Below the pieces are notes generated by a model. The model had not been told where the DNA came from. It worked only from the letters and a program-made list of their open reading frames with translations, and made no database searches. 64,000 nucleotides of DNA. Source: Metellina segmentata. Its lineage: Eukaryota; Arthropoda; Arachnida; Araneae; Tetragnathidae. The first letter of the stretch is position 1, and every line of letters begins with the position of its first letter. A program made the translations under genes and the position numbers. Location: NCBI GenBank assembly GCA_947359465.1, contig OX375876.1:85520359-85584358 (forward strand), given 5' to 3'. This document shows positions 48,234-59,458 of this stretch, piece after piece.

Positions 48234-50209
48234 CAGGGTTCCCATGGGTGCTTATTTTGACCTTCCTTTTATAAGAGCCCTTAGAAGTACTTATTTTTCG
48301 TCAATAATCCTTAGGAGTGCTTATTTTTCTTTTAAAACATAATTCAGTTTTCAAATGACGATATTTTTTCACAATATTTCTGACCTCTTGGCAGCCGATC
48401 GGCAATGAAACTGCTTATGAGTACTGCATTTGTGATGATTCGGGAACTGGCCTGCTTGAATGGCAACCCTTCATACACGATATACAAATCGTCGATCGAC
48501 TCTTGAGAAGCACGTAAATACACTTGAAAACTCATGAAAATCGGTCTTTTTCAACTTGCGATGCATGTGGCTCTCACAACTCACTAAATAGTTGCCCTGC
48601 TGGACAAACTAGAATGCGATCATCAAATGTTAATTTTGTTTTATTCAGTTACCCATGTGGGCAATGTTTTAAAAAGTTATTATAATTACTGCGAATCGAA
48701 TTTTTAAGTTGTTTGGTGATTCAAAAAAAAGCATAAAGATAATTTATTTTAATTAATACTGCTACCTGAGTGGCAACCCGATGTGTTGCAATTTTTTTTA
48801 AATGTAGCTTTTTTATACTTCTAAGTATTTGTAAAAACTATCTCAGTAAAGTTGAACAAAGAAAATATTTTGGAAGATTTTCGAGGGTGATTCTGCTTTT
48901 AAAGGTTGAAGCAATCGGTTATCAGTTCCGGGGGGGGGAAAAAAAACCTGATCGATTGAAAAAGCATAAACCAGAGTACTAGACAACCGGGAACAGTCGT
49001 TTCAAAACTCAAAATTTCGGATTTGTCGTATTTGGCTGCTGACCGAAAACGAAAGTAATTTTTCTATGCTTTATAATTTTTTCTCTTTGCATCCGAGGTG
49101 ACAAATATTCAATGGCCGATTGTGCTTAAATTTCACTTTGCTTTTGTTATGTCATGCACAATACTTTTACATCGTCAGCCTAGATGACAATTTTCAAATT
49201 AATTTTTGTTTTATTAAAATACACTATATCTATTCAATAAAATTCCATTATATTTTTTTAATCATATATCATAATTTTTATAAAATTATGATAGTTTTGC
49301 ATTGCTCTTATGATCTGTTTCGGTTCACTGGAAAATGTTTTCTTCGAAACTTATTCAGTCTCCGATCCAGTCAAATTTGACTCGTATGCAACTTGCAATT
49401 CTTTTCCATCCTTTTAATAAAGGAATTGTTTACCACTAATTTTATTTTATTGAAACCTGCAATGTGCCAATAAATAAATTTACTTGTTTCCAAAATGAAT
49501 TTATGAAAGTGTATTATAAAATAATTACTGGGGTAATTTCCATTCCATCAACGGGCTGAAGCTGCAGACAAAACAAGGTAAGCTGTATAATTACTAAGAC
49601 AAGAAGTTTAAAATTTAAAAAAATTGGGAAATTTTCAAAAATGAAAGTGTTGGATCAAGGAGGAGCCTGACCCAGACAACACAAAATTGTGTTTCCTTTG
49701 TATGAGCAGTTTATGCTAACAAATTATACGAAAACGAAATTGAACTCTCAACAGCAGCTGCGAGACCGGCAACACCAAGCCCGGTCCTGATCAAACAACT
49801 CTTATTTCCCTTTTTATGAAAGCAAATGCACTGGAAGAGATAAAAGTAACATCATAATTCTTTTTCTTGCAGTCTCCATTCTAATTTGTTTATGTACTTG
49901 CATATTACGTGTACATGTAATTACCCATGTATTAACTGCTGAATTTAAAAAAAAATCAGACTGCTTATTTTGAAAAATCTAATTTTTGTGTGGCATTATT
50001 TGTATGTAATTTTTAGAAAATAGACTTGAATATTAAATTTTTTACATACTACTGTTCTTATACGATTAACTAATCTATAAGAGCACCTCCACTTGGTCGA
50101 AAGTCAGGTATTACATTGTATAATACGTTTTTTTTCAATGTTTTATGAAATTCGTATTTTGTCCTAGAAAGTCCTTATTTTTAGTTAGGAAAAATGAGTG
50201 GTAACCCTG
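48234..50209. mobile_element. Large hAT-like element, about 2 kb, decayed
   Basis: The ends CAGGGTTCCCATGGGTGCTTA and GAGTGGTAACCCTG form inverted termini, with repeated CTTAGGAGTGCTTATTTTTC and GTCCTTATTTTTAG subterminal motifs. The flanking TTAAG/TTCAG is a possible imperfect 5-bp TSD. Near 49660 a short frame (PDPDNTKLCFLCM) may be a BED-finger remnant. Confidence 0.5.
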
Positions 50210-50571
50210 TTCAGGTTTTTAGAAAAATTTCTGTTTTTATATTAAATTTGTATTTATTTGCCATCTTTATAAACACTTAAGACTACTTAATAAGTACACA
50301 AAAGACAATTAATAAGACAAGTTTTCTTTAGTCACATTCATGATGTAACAAACAATATGTATAAATAAAACTTCGGTATGTATATTAAGCATCATAAATC
50401 AAAAAAGTATACTTAATTTGCTGAAGTTGTTTAAAGAAAACTTCTCAAGTTTATTTTCATAAATTTCTTCATCTAAAGGAAACTAATGAATCTATATTAA
50501 AAAAAGTTACCGCCGCCGCAGGATTGAAAACTGTTTTTTTTTTACTCGATTCGTAGAAAGTTTCCCAAGAA

Positions 50572-51970
50572 AGTACGGATCAGAAAATTACAAAATTAAC
50601 ATGGTTTGTTCATAATTGTGCTGGGAACAAGATGGAGATTTTTTTTTCCGATATGGCTATTAGTTTAAGGTCAAAGTTGAAAAGTTATTTATTAAGGGGG
50701 TACGGGACACATTGAAAAAAAATTTTTATTAATCAATTTAGAATTTTTTTGTACTGATTACCCATCTAACTAATAAACAAAATCACAACACAAAAGTTTT
50801 GAAAAAAAGAGGGGTCATTTTAAATTGCTAAAACTCAAAATATTCTTGATCAATTTTCAAAATTCTCACATTAAATTATTCACAAATTTATAAACTTTAA
50901 TTTTGATTCAGCAATTTAAAAAATATTAATTTAGTAAAAAATAAAAAATATTTGAATGAAAATTTTAAGGTACTTTTTTTTTTAAAGTCATATTTTAAAA
51001 AATAAATATTTGTTTCAAATTTGCTGAATCTAAATTAAAGTATAATGTTTGAAAAAGATATATTCCAAATTTCAACCCTTAAACTTTATCGGTTTTCGAC
51101 TTATAGCAATTTGAATACAGGAAATCTTGAAAAAATGTATCATGGAGAAAAACGCATTTAAAGTTTTAAAGACAGAAGTTGTTGCCATGACAACAACTGT
51201 CAAGAGTGTTAGATTTTCAAAACAACGCACCAAAAAAATTATTATATCTCTAGTTCTAATTAAGATAGAAACATGATTTAGACGTCATTTTAAGCAGAAA
51301 AACACAGAGAATTTCTTAAAATAATAAAAATAATTTTGAAAATTTGACGATTTTTGTATGCGTCCCGGACCCCCTTCAGAGTCAAAGTTGAAAAAGCACA
51401 ATTTCTAACACGAGTAAGCAAAATACATAAAAAATTTCAGTCTTTAACCGTGAGGTTTTTTTCAGAGTACCTCTGAACGTGAATTTTTGCGGCTCATCGA
51501 GGTTTTTTAGAAATTAAAATTTGGTTCCTGATAATTTTTTTTTATTTCAGGGAAACCGGGACATTTTACTGTTTTTTGAAACTCATATCTATATCGTATT
51601 ACTATCGTTTTTAAATTTAAAAACATCGCAGAAAACCTTAGAATATACTCTTTCTTACGGTACAATTATTTTTGAATTTGGTTAATAAATAAATTTGATG
51701 CGATCAAAAGTTGGTCACACAAATTTCGTATTTTTAGATCACTGAGCGCTTGCGTTCATAATTCACGGAAATATATGTTACATTTTCTAACTAACGGGTT
51801 TGCCAGATGCCCTTGAAACTTGCTGCGACGTCAAGCTCATTTTGTCGCTCGATTCTCGGTCGGTTTATCGATTAAGTACATATCAGAAAATTACGAGATT
51901 AACATGGTTTATTCATTATTGTACAGGGAACAGGATTTAGATGGTTTTTTAATAATAAGGCTATTAGTTA
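50572..51970. repeat. Direct repeat pair of about 95 bp flanking 1.2 kb
   Basis: ATCAGAAAATTAC(A/G)A(A/G)ATTAACATGG and what follows up to GGCTATTAGTT occurs at about 50579-50674 and again at about 51886-51973. The interval contains the MITE at 50.69-51.38 kb. The copies are diverged, so this is an old duplication or the ends of an old element. Confidence 0.55.
50694..51376. repeat. MITE with GGGGGTnCGGGAC inverted ends
   Basis: AAGGGGGTACGGGACACAT at the left and ATGCGTCCCGGACCCCCTT at the right are inverted repeats around about 640 bp of AT-rich non-coding sequence. TCAAAGTTGAAAA occurs close to both ends. Confidence 0.7.
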
Positions 51971-52009
51971 GGTGCATTAAGTGTTAAGTAAAAAATAAAG
52001 CGAAATCAC

Positions 52010-52779
52010 TTGAGAAAGGAGTGTTGGTTTGCGAAGCAAACCAAAGGAGATTGCGTAGCAATCACTGGGGATTGGCGAGCAGGGGAGGAGTCCTCGCTGT
52101 GATGTCATGTACCGGAAAGTCAAATCGGCATTATACGAATTATTAAGATAGTTTCGCCGTTGCAAAGGAGATTGACTGCTAAAGGAGTTATGGTTTTCGT
52201 AGCAATCCCCGGGGGTTGGCTATATTACAAAAGGAAGGGTTTCTCTTTGTAAGCAGTGTCCTGACGAATCTATGGCACAACGGATTTCCGAAACAAGCTT
52301 GTTTTGATTTGCGTTGTTGGTTAGTATAAATTTCTTGCTAGCGATTTCAACTTTGTCACAGGCAAAAACTATTTGAGGTTTTCTATCTTCGCGATCGTTA
52401 AAGATAAAGTAAAAATTTCAACTGATTTTAAATCTGCGCAAAATTTTACACCAGATTGATACCTTAAATGTGATATATTCTTTAAATAAATAATTTTTCA
52501 TTTTTAACACGTGTCATGTCGTGTATAGAGGTGGGGCTCATTCTTAAAATTAGTGTTCTTCCCTAATGCTTTCAGTACTAGTAAGATTTTTAAATTTAAT
52601 CTAAAATATTTTTAATTGAACTATTTCCATTCATCAGAGGCGTTGTCTTTTGTGTTGGTTTGCGAAGCAAACCAAATGGGAATGCATATCGATCACCGGG
52701 GGTTGGCGAGCAGTGGTCACACCTGACCCCACGAAAAGAATTGTCACGGTGAGCGCCGTACTGGCCCCGCAGAGGCTAG
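52010..52779 (+). mobile_element. Non-autonomous Helitron (copy H5) abutting another Helitron fragment
   Basis: H5 starts near 52219 (TATATTACAAAAGGAAGGGTT) and ends GGCCCCGCAGAGGCTAG before T at 52779. The preceding 52010-52218 holds a second partial copy of the 3' region. The palindrome TTGGTTTGC-GAA-GCAAACCAA is present at 52024-52044 and again at 52655-52675. Confidence 0.7.
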
Positions 52780-53778
52780 TAGATAATGAAAGCTCCAAAT
52801 TCATACGAACGGATTAAAAGGATTTTGAACAGGGGTGTACAAATCTTTAATGTGCTCTAAAAACAGATAAATATAGATGTTTTTGCGATTTCATAATTAT
52901 TTTGAATCATTCGGGAGGCAATTGTTTTGTTTTTGGAAAAGTTATCACAGATTCTAGGCTTTTAAAACTAGGTTTCATCAATGTAAGCAAATTGCATTAA
53001 TGGTAAAATAAATTCGTTAAATGGAACATGTTTTGTGTGTGCATAGTTTTTAGTAGTGTTTTTTTATTTATTTAATATGCTCCCTCTATCCAGAAATATT
53101 TTTTTCGTATTCCATTCTACTGTTGAATCCTGTTTTATCGTTCTCTCACTCTTTTCGCAAATTAAAAAAAAAAACAATAGACAAATATTTTCAAAAATAG
53201 CTTGAAGTTTCTATTTTTATATATTCTATTACAAAAAAAACGCAAGGAAGAAAAAGAAATGGTTTGGAATTGTAAAAGAATGGATAGTTTTATGTATACT
53301 ATGTGAGATGTAATATCAAGTGTCAAGTAGATGTTTTCGAAAATGTATCTATTTTCTAAACAAAATCTATTTTTATGCTGTTTCAATAAGCTGTATTGCA
53401 TTTTTCTCTTGTTGGAAATAGGCATTACATTTTTCAGTATTTGTCAACCCACTGTTTTTATTTTCCATTTAAACCGACAAAAAAAATTCAGTAGAAAGTT
53501 TACTAAAGTTGTAAAGAAAAAAGTCCTTTCAATTGTATAATTAAAATAAAAGATTTTAAGCATCGTAAAAAGTTATATAGTACCAATAAATGTTTTACAT
53601 TTTTTTTATGGTCTGGGCTTAACAAATAATTTATTAATTAATGATATTTTAAAATAGTTTTATGTTTCCTTTCCTTGAGTTTCATATTTGATCTTATTTT
53701 TTACACACATATGGGTTAATACTAAAAACAATTTCAGCATGAAACAAAATTTTAAGGGCTTAATTAATTTTATTTTAG
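52780..53778. other. Intergenic, nothing recognised
   Basis: Strongly AT-rich. Short opposing open frames at 53.16-53.54 kb are low-complexity shadows. Confidence 0.4.
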
Positions 53779-53887
53779 CACCTGGTTGTGGGACAGTACT
53801 TGGGAGAGTGACAGATTGATCAACTATCCCGACTCGGAGATGAAATTAAACTTGAACCAGTGTCGTCGCCACAAAACAGTAGCGTGA
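53779..53887 (+). other. Candidate terminal exon of unknown gene
   Basis: An acceptor-like TTTTATTTTAG is followed by sequence richer in G+C. Read after a two-base split codon it is open for 35 codons (WLWDSTWESDRLINYPDSEM, NQCRRHKTVA) to TGA. The other frames stop within 10-15 codons. No protein match is known to me. Its phase would fit the CSDE1 exon 14 donor, but 11 kb separates them. Confidence 0.25.
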
Positions 53888-53925
53888 AAACAGTACGAAT
53901 CGTTAATAAGAACAAAATTAACTGC

Positions 53926-54075
53926 AATCCAGACCCTTATTCCATAAACTTTTAATGTTGTACATATTTTTCATTTATTTCTCTTTATAATGAGGCTGTC
54001 GGGCAGTTTATGCTTTGTAAGTGAAGTCTTTCTTGTCCATTTCATATTTATTGTATAAGGTGTCCCAAAATTCTA
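53926..54075 (+). repeat. Left copy of a duplicated segment flanking the Helitron
   Basis: CCTTATTCCATAAACTTTTA ... TAATGAGGCTGTCGGGCAGT ... GTGTCCCAAAATTC is found again at 58148-58345, in the same orientation. Confidence 0.85.
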
Positions 54076-54233
54076 AAATACTAGAGGGCTGACGCCCCCT
54101 GATCGCTGACGCTCGCCAACCCCCGGAACTGCAAGCAGTTCCCTCCGGATCGCTCCGCGATCCGAGCTCACTTCGCTCGCCCATAGGACACTACAATTCT
54201 TTAGTCTAGCTTAAAAGGGGCCCAATTTAGTCT

Positions 54234-57200
54234 ACATAGACCTGAAAATTGATCTGATTATGTATTGCTGAACGATACAGCTACAGTTCTGAGAGAGCAG
54301 CGAGAAAGGGGATCTCTTGAGACTACTATGTACTAAATTCATTTTCAGGAACAGTATGGGTGAGTATTTACACTGACAAATAGATTTTTGGGACAGTATA
54401 TAACTGAATGTATTTACAATAATAGCAAATTCTAAGGTATATGATATTTGAGTATTTACACGGTGCAAAACAGTTTATTCGAAGACCCTTTTTATGTATT
54501 GCTGAACCATACAGCTAATGTTCTGAGGGAGCAGCGAGAAAGGGGAACTCTTGGAACTACTATGTTCTAAATTCACTTTTCGTAACAGTGTAGGTGAACA
54601 TTTACACTGACAAATAGATTTCTGATATGACTGAATGTATTTACAATAATAACAAATTCTGGGGTATATGATATTTGAGTATTTACACGGTGCAAAACAG
54701 TTTATCCGAAGACCCTTTTTGCGTATTGCTGAATCATACAGCTAATGTTCTGAGGGAGCAGCGAGAAAGGGGAACTCTTGGGACTACTACGTTCTAAATT
54801 CACTTTTAGGAACAGTGTGGGTGAGTATTTACACTGACAAATAGATTTGTGGGATATGATATGACAATGTATTTACAATAATATCAAATTCTGGGGTACA
54901 TGACATTTGAGTATTTACACTGTGCAAAACAGTTTATTCGAAGACCCTTTTTATGTATTGCTGAACCATACAGCTAATGTTCTGAGGGAGCAGCGAGAAA
55001 GGGGAACTCTTGGGGCTACTATGTTCTAAATTCACTTTCAGTAACAGTGTGAGTATTTACACTGACAAATAGATTTATGGGATATCATATGACAATGTAT
55101 TTACAATAATAACAAATTCTGGGGTACATGACATTTGAGTATTTACACGGTGCAAAACAGTTTATCCGAAGACCCTTTTTACGTATTGCTGAACGATACA
55201 GCTACGGTTCTGAGAGAGCAGCGAGAAAGGGGATCTCTGGGGACTACTATGTTCAAAATTCACTTTTAAGAACAGTGTGGGTGAGTATTTACACTGACAA
55301 ATAGATTTCTGGGATATGATATGACAATGTATTTACAATAATATCAAATTCTGGGGTATATGATATTTGAGTATTTACACGGTGCAAAACAGTTTATTCG
55401 AAGACCCATTTTACAAATTGCTGAACCATAGAGCTAATGTTCTGAGGGAGCAGCGAGAAAGGGGAACTCTTGGGTCTATGTTATAAATTCACTTTTAGTA
55501 ACAGCGTGGGTGAACATTTACACTGACAAATAGATTTCTGATATGACTGAATGTATTTACAATAATAAATTCTGGGTACATAATATTTTAGTATTTACAC
55601 GGTGCAAAACAGTTTATCCGAAGACCCTTTTTACGTATTGCTGAACCATACAGCTACGGTTCTGAGAGAGCAGCGAGAAAGGGGATCTCTGGGGACTACT
55701 ATGTTCAAAATTCACTTTTAGGAACAGTGTGGGTGAGTATTTACACTGACAAATAGATTTCTGGGATATGATATGACAATGTATTTACAATAATATCAAA
55801 TTCTGGGGTATATGATATTTGAGTATTTACACGGTGCAAAACAGTTTATTCGAAGACCCATTTTACAAATTGCTGAACCATAGAGCTAATGTTCTGAGGG
55901 AGCAGCGAGAAAGGGGAACTCTTGGGTCTATGTTCTAAATTCACTTTTAGTAACAGCGTGGGTGAACATTTACACTGACAAATAGATTTCTGATATGACT
56001 GAATGTATTTACAATAATAAATTCTGGGTACATAATATTTTAGTATTTACACGGTGCAAAACAGTTTATCCGAAGACCCTTTTTGCGTATTGCTGAATCA
56101 TACAGCTAATGTTCTGAGGGAGCAGCGAGAAAGGGGAACTCTTGGGACTACTATGTTCTAAATTCACTTTTAGGAACAGTGTGGGTGAGTATTTACACTG
56201 ACAAATAGATTTGTGGGCTATGATATGACAATGTATTTACAATAATATCAAATTCTGGGGTATATGATATTTGAGTATTTACACGGTGCAAAACAGTTTA
56301 TTCGAAGACCCTTTTTACAAATTGCTGAACCATAGAGCTAATGTTCTGAGGGAGCAGCGAGAAAGGGGAACTCTTGGGACTACTACGTTCTAAATTCACT
56401 TTTGGGAACAGTGTGGGTGAGTATTTACACTGACAAATAGATTTCTGATATGACTGAATATATTTACAATAATAACAAATTCTGGGGTATATGATATTTG
56501 AGTATTTACACGGTGCAAAACAGTTTATCCGAAGACCCTTTTTGCGTATTGCTGAATCATACAGCTAATGTTCTGAGGGAGCAGCGAGAAAGGGGAACTC
56601 TTGGGACTACTACGTTCTAAATTCACTTTTAGGAACAGTGTGGGTGAGTATTTACACTGACAAATAGATTTGTGGGATATGATATGACAATGTATTTACA
56701 ATAATATCAAATTCTGGGGTATATGATATTTGAGTATTTACACGGTGCAAAACAGTTTATTCGAAGACCCTTTTTACAAATTGCTGAACCATACAGCTAA
56801 TGTTCTGAGGGAGCAGCGAGAAAGGGGAACTCTTGGGACTATGTTCTAAATTCACTTTTAGTAACAGTGTGGGTGAACATTTACACTGACAAATAGATTT
56901 CTGATATGACTGAATGTATTTACAATAATAACAAATTCTGGGTACATAATATTTTAGTATTTACACGGTGCAAAACAGTTTATCCGAAGACCCTTTTTAC
57001 GTATTGCTGAACCATACAGCTAATGTTCTGAGGGAGCAGTGAGAAAGGGGAACTCTTGGGACTATGTTCTAAATTCACTTTCAGTAACAGTGTGAGTATT
57101 TACACTGACAAATAGATTTCTGGGATATGATATGACAATGTATTTACAATAATAACCAATTCTGGGGTATATGATACTTGAGTATTTACACGGTGCAAAA

Positions 57201-57370
57201 CAGTTTATCCGAAGACCCTTTTTGTGTATTGCGGAACGATACAGCCGAGGTTCTGAGAGAGCAGCGAGAAAGGGAATCTCTTGGAACTTTTAGGAACAGT
57301 GCGGGTCATTATTTACACTGACAAATAGATTTCTGGGATATATGAATGATTGAATTTACTATGATAACAA
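54234..57370. repeat. Minisatellite array, about 13 units of 220-232 bp with A/B higher-order dimer
   Basis: Each unit contains GCTGAACCATACAGCTAATG, GAGCAGCGAGAAAGGGGAAC, TTTACACTGACAAATAGATT, TATTTACAATAATA and GGTGCAAAACAGTTTAT. Successive units alternate between GTTTATTCGAAG (54481, 54940, 55400, 55852, 56304, 56763) and GTTTATCCGAAG (54708, 55168, 55620, 56072, 56531, 56986), giving a dimer period of 452-460 bp. Units at 55400-55851 and 55852-56303 are nearly identical. The last unit (57211) and the edges are more diverged. Confidence 0.95.
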
Positions 57371-57427
57371 ATTCTGGGGTATATTCATTCAGATAAAACC
57401 TCCTTGTACACACAGTTGTGTATTTGA

Positions 57428-57599
57428 GAACTCGCAGACACAACAGTAACAGTATTTCTAGCGGTAATTCTCTGAATTCGTTCGTCAAAAGATTCCCTAG
57501 TTCACTGCTCTCTTCTTCGCTAATTAAATTGAAATTGACGCAAAGAGCTAATTTTTCTATCAAAAACCTCTCACAATTACCGGGAAGATTGATCAAGGC
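57428..57599 (-). pseudogene. Coding-like fragment inside the Helitron
   Basis: Minus-strand frame LINLPGNCERFLIEKLALCV ... ISEEESSELGNLLTNEFREL ... LEILLLLCLRVLKYT. It is open for about 90 codons including the tail that runs into the minisatellite. No ATG precedes it in frame (a TAA lies just upstream). It looks like real protein of mixed composition. I do not recognise it; a captured host-gene fragment is the likely explanation. Confidence 0.4.
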
Positions 57600-57738
57600 T
57601 TAAAAGCGACGCGCTTCCCGTTGTTGAAATGGGGGATAGCAATATTTACATTTGTAAAGGACAAAACCGTTGCCACACACCGGAGAGAAATACAGGCCGA
57701 TTTTGCGCCACGCATAAGCGTATTATATATATAGAAGA

Positions 57739-58147
57739 TTAGAGTTTTTATTATTCGAAGACATTGAGAAAATTATACGGTATTTACATCATAACATTAA
57801 CGTTACACCAATACAATAATAGTGTATCAACACAGTCCAGCGCGGTGACCAAGCGTCACCCTCTGCCTCTAGCTCTCTAACGTGCTCTGCCCGCAGTCCA
57901 AAAAGGAAGCCAGGGGTAAAAGTTGAAAAACAATCCGAGATCATCTGGATGAATACCACCTGCAGAAGACGTTCTATTTCATCTGTTCTCAAGGCGACTA
58001 AAGAATAGCAGCTGGCGCAAAACAACCAATCAGAATATATTCGGCATTCCGATGATACAATGAAATAAGCACCTGCCCTGCAAGTGACCCTTCCTAAAGG
58101 TCAAGTTCTGCGTAGTTTTTCACATCGGTGATAAATTTATGCTATCC
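57739..58147. other. Segment between the Helitron and the duplicated block
   Basis: Mixed-composition, non-repetitive within the window. Open frames here are short and unrecognised. It may belong to an older insertion. Confidence 0.3.
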
Positions 58148-58345
58148 AGCCCCTTATTCCATAAACTTTTATTAAAAAAAATTTAATGTTGTACATATTT
58201 TTTGTTATAATGACTTACATAAACTTTTAATGTTGTACATATTTTTTGTTTATTTCTCTTTATAATGAGGCTGTCGAGCAGTTTATGCTTTGTAAGTGAA
58301 GTCTTTCTTTTCTATTTCATATTTAATGTATAGGTTATCCCAAAA
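58148..58345 (+). repeat. Right copy of the duplicated segment
   Basis: It matches 53926-54075 but with an internal duplication of ACATAAACTTTTAATGTTGT (58.16-58.24 kb). Its end (GGTTATCCCAAAATTCACGC) doubles as the likely terminal repeat of the mariner-like element to the right. Confidence 0.85.
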
Positions 58346-58890
58346 TTCACGCAAGAAATAATTTTGATAGAAAACACAGGTTTATAATTAAAAATTGTAA
58401 ATTTTTATTGATTCATAAAGTTTTCAATATAGCTTTATGTATGGAACAGCATATCGGGTAAATGGCCTCCAAGGCTTTTGCTAGCACATACGTACTATTT
58501 GTTGAAATTTTCCGCGACCGTTTTGCATAAATGTGGCTAAATTTCGTTGATACAGCGCTCAATTTCCTCCTTCAAGGCGGGGGTGATCGTGTGCTTGTTG
58601 GTATTATAAACCTTTCGCTTCAAAAAAACCATAAGAAAAAAGCCCAACGGCGTTAAATCGCTTGATCTGGGCGACCAATTCTGATCACCAAAACGGGAAA
58701 TTACACTACCAGGAAATAACTCATACAGTAATTGAATTGTTTCTCGGCTATATGGCATGTGGCAGCGTCTTGTTGAAACATCATGTCGTCCACATCCATA
58801 TCTTGCAATTTAGGAACAAAAAATTGGATTATCGTGTCGCATATTTTGTACGAAAATTGCGAACTGTAGCTGCCAATCCCCCCCCCCCTT
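58333..58890 (-). pseudogene. Mariner-like (IS630/Tc1/mariner) transposase remnant
   Basis: The minus strand encodes QFFVPKLQDMDVDDMMFQQD and ATCH with the second catalytic Asp, then, after a one-base frame change near 58752, ETIQLLYELFPGSVISRFGD, NWSPRSSDLTPLGFFL and LKRKVYNTNKHT, ending INEI. At the third catalytic position (family PLDFF) it has Gly. The left end at 58333 (GGTTATCCCAAAATTC) is probably the 3' inverted terminal repeat. The N-terminal domain is missing. Confidence 0.8.
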
Positions 58891-58948
58891 CGTTATTTTA
58901 AAAATATTGCTCAACAATGAAAACGCGTTGTTCTTTCGTGTAAATTCA

Positions 58949-59272
58949 CCAATCGGTATAGTGGTTAAGGTGTTAGCCTCTGGATCGGAAGGCTCCTGGT
59001 TCGAATCCGGGTCCGGGCATGGATGTTTGTAAACTTATGGTGTAGAGGCGGCTGGTGCACCTTAAATCTGTCGTGGCCGAAAGTCCTCACGTTGGGTTGG
59101 CGTGGAAGTTTGGAGAGTGGGGTGCCAGCTCAGGTGTTGCTTCGTCATCTGACCGTGGTTCAAAGTTACGAGGTGTTGTCCTCGAATCTTTCCCTTAAGG
59201 GACTGATTCCGGACCGTCGTCAATAGCCCGTTGTGTTGCTCTAGTACGACGTTAACTAAAATTACCATTACC
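58949..59272 (+). repeat. tRNA-derived SINE, full-length copy 1
   Basis: The tRNA-like head has an A box (TATAGTGGTTAAGGTGTTAG) and a B box (GGTTCGAATCC, 58998-59008). A body of about 250 bp follows (GGCGGCTGGTGCACCTTAAA ... GGACCGTCGTCAATAGCCCG ... GACGTTAACTAAAATTACCA). The acceptor stem does not pair, so it is not a functional tRNA gene. Confidence 0.85.
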
Positions 59273-59458
59273 CCGAATGCATTATTTTATTTTAAACATT
59301 ATATTTAAAACAAAGCTGGAAAATATTTTACAAAGAAGGAGGGGGGGGGGGATTCGCAAGTCGCAAGTATATTAATTCCAAAGATAAAAGTTTATTAAAA
59401 AAACATGCTTTAATCGTTAAAATTTTGGAATAACATTCATCTGCACTGCACAAAGGGA

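Larger units (their letters stand above)
54081..57738 (-). mobile_element. Helitron with internal minisatellite array
   Basis: On the minus strand it begins A|TCTTCTATATATATAATACG (57738) and ends with TTGGCGAGCGTCAGCGATCA, a hairpin (AGGGGGCG-TCA-GCCCTC) and CTAG|T (54081). These are canonical Helitron ends inserted between A and T. Between them are a coding-like fragment near the 5' end (57.43-57.6 kb), a minisatellite array filling about 54.23-57.37 kb, and about 150 bp of GC-richer 3' sequence (54084-54185) similar to the Helitron 3' end at 7.6 kb. No Rep/helicase coding is present, so it is non-autonomous. Confidence 0.75.

Noticed and set aside
54234..57370. CRISPR-like regular repetition
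   Set aside because: Units are over 200 bp, tandem without unique spacers, and the context is an animal genome. It is a minisatellite.
58949..59021. Functional tRNA gene
   Set aside because: A and B boxes are present but the acceptor stem does not pair, and the sequence continues into a repeated SINE body with a second copy at 60.72 kb.
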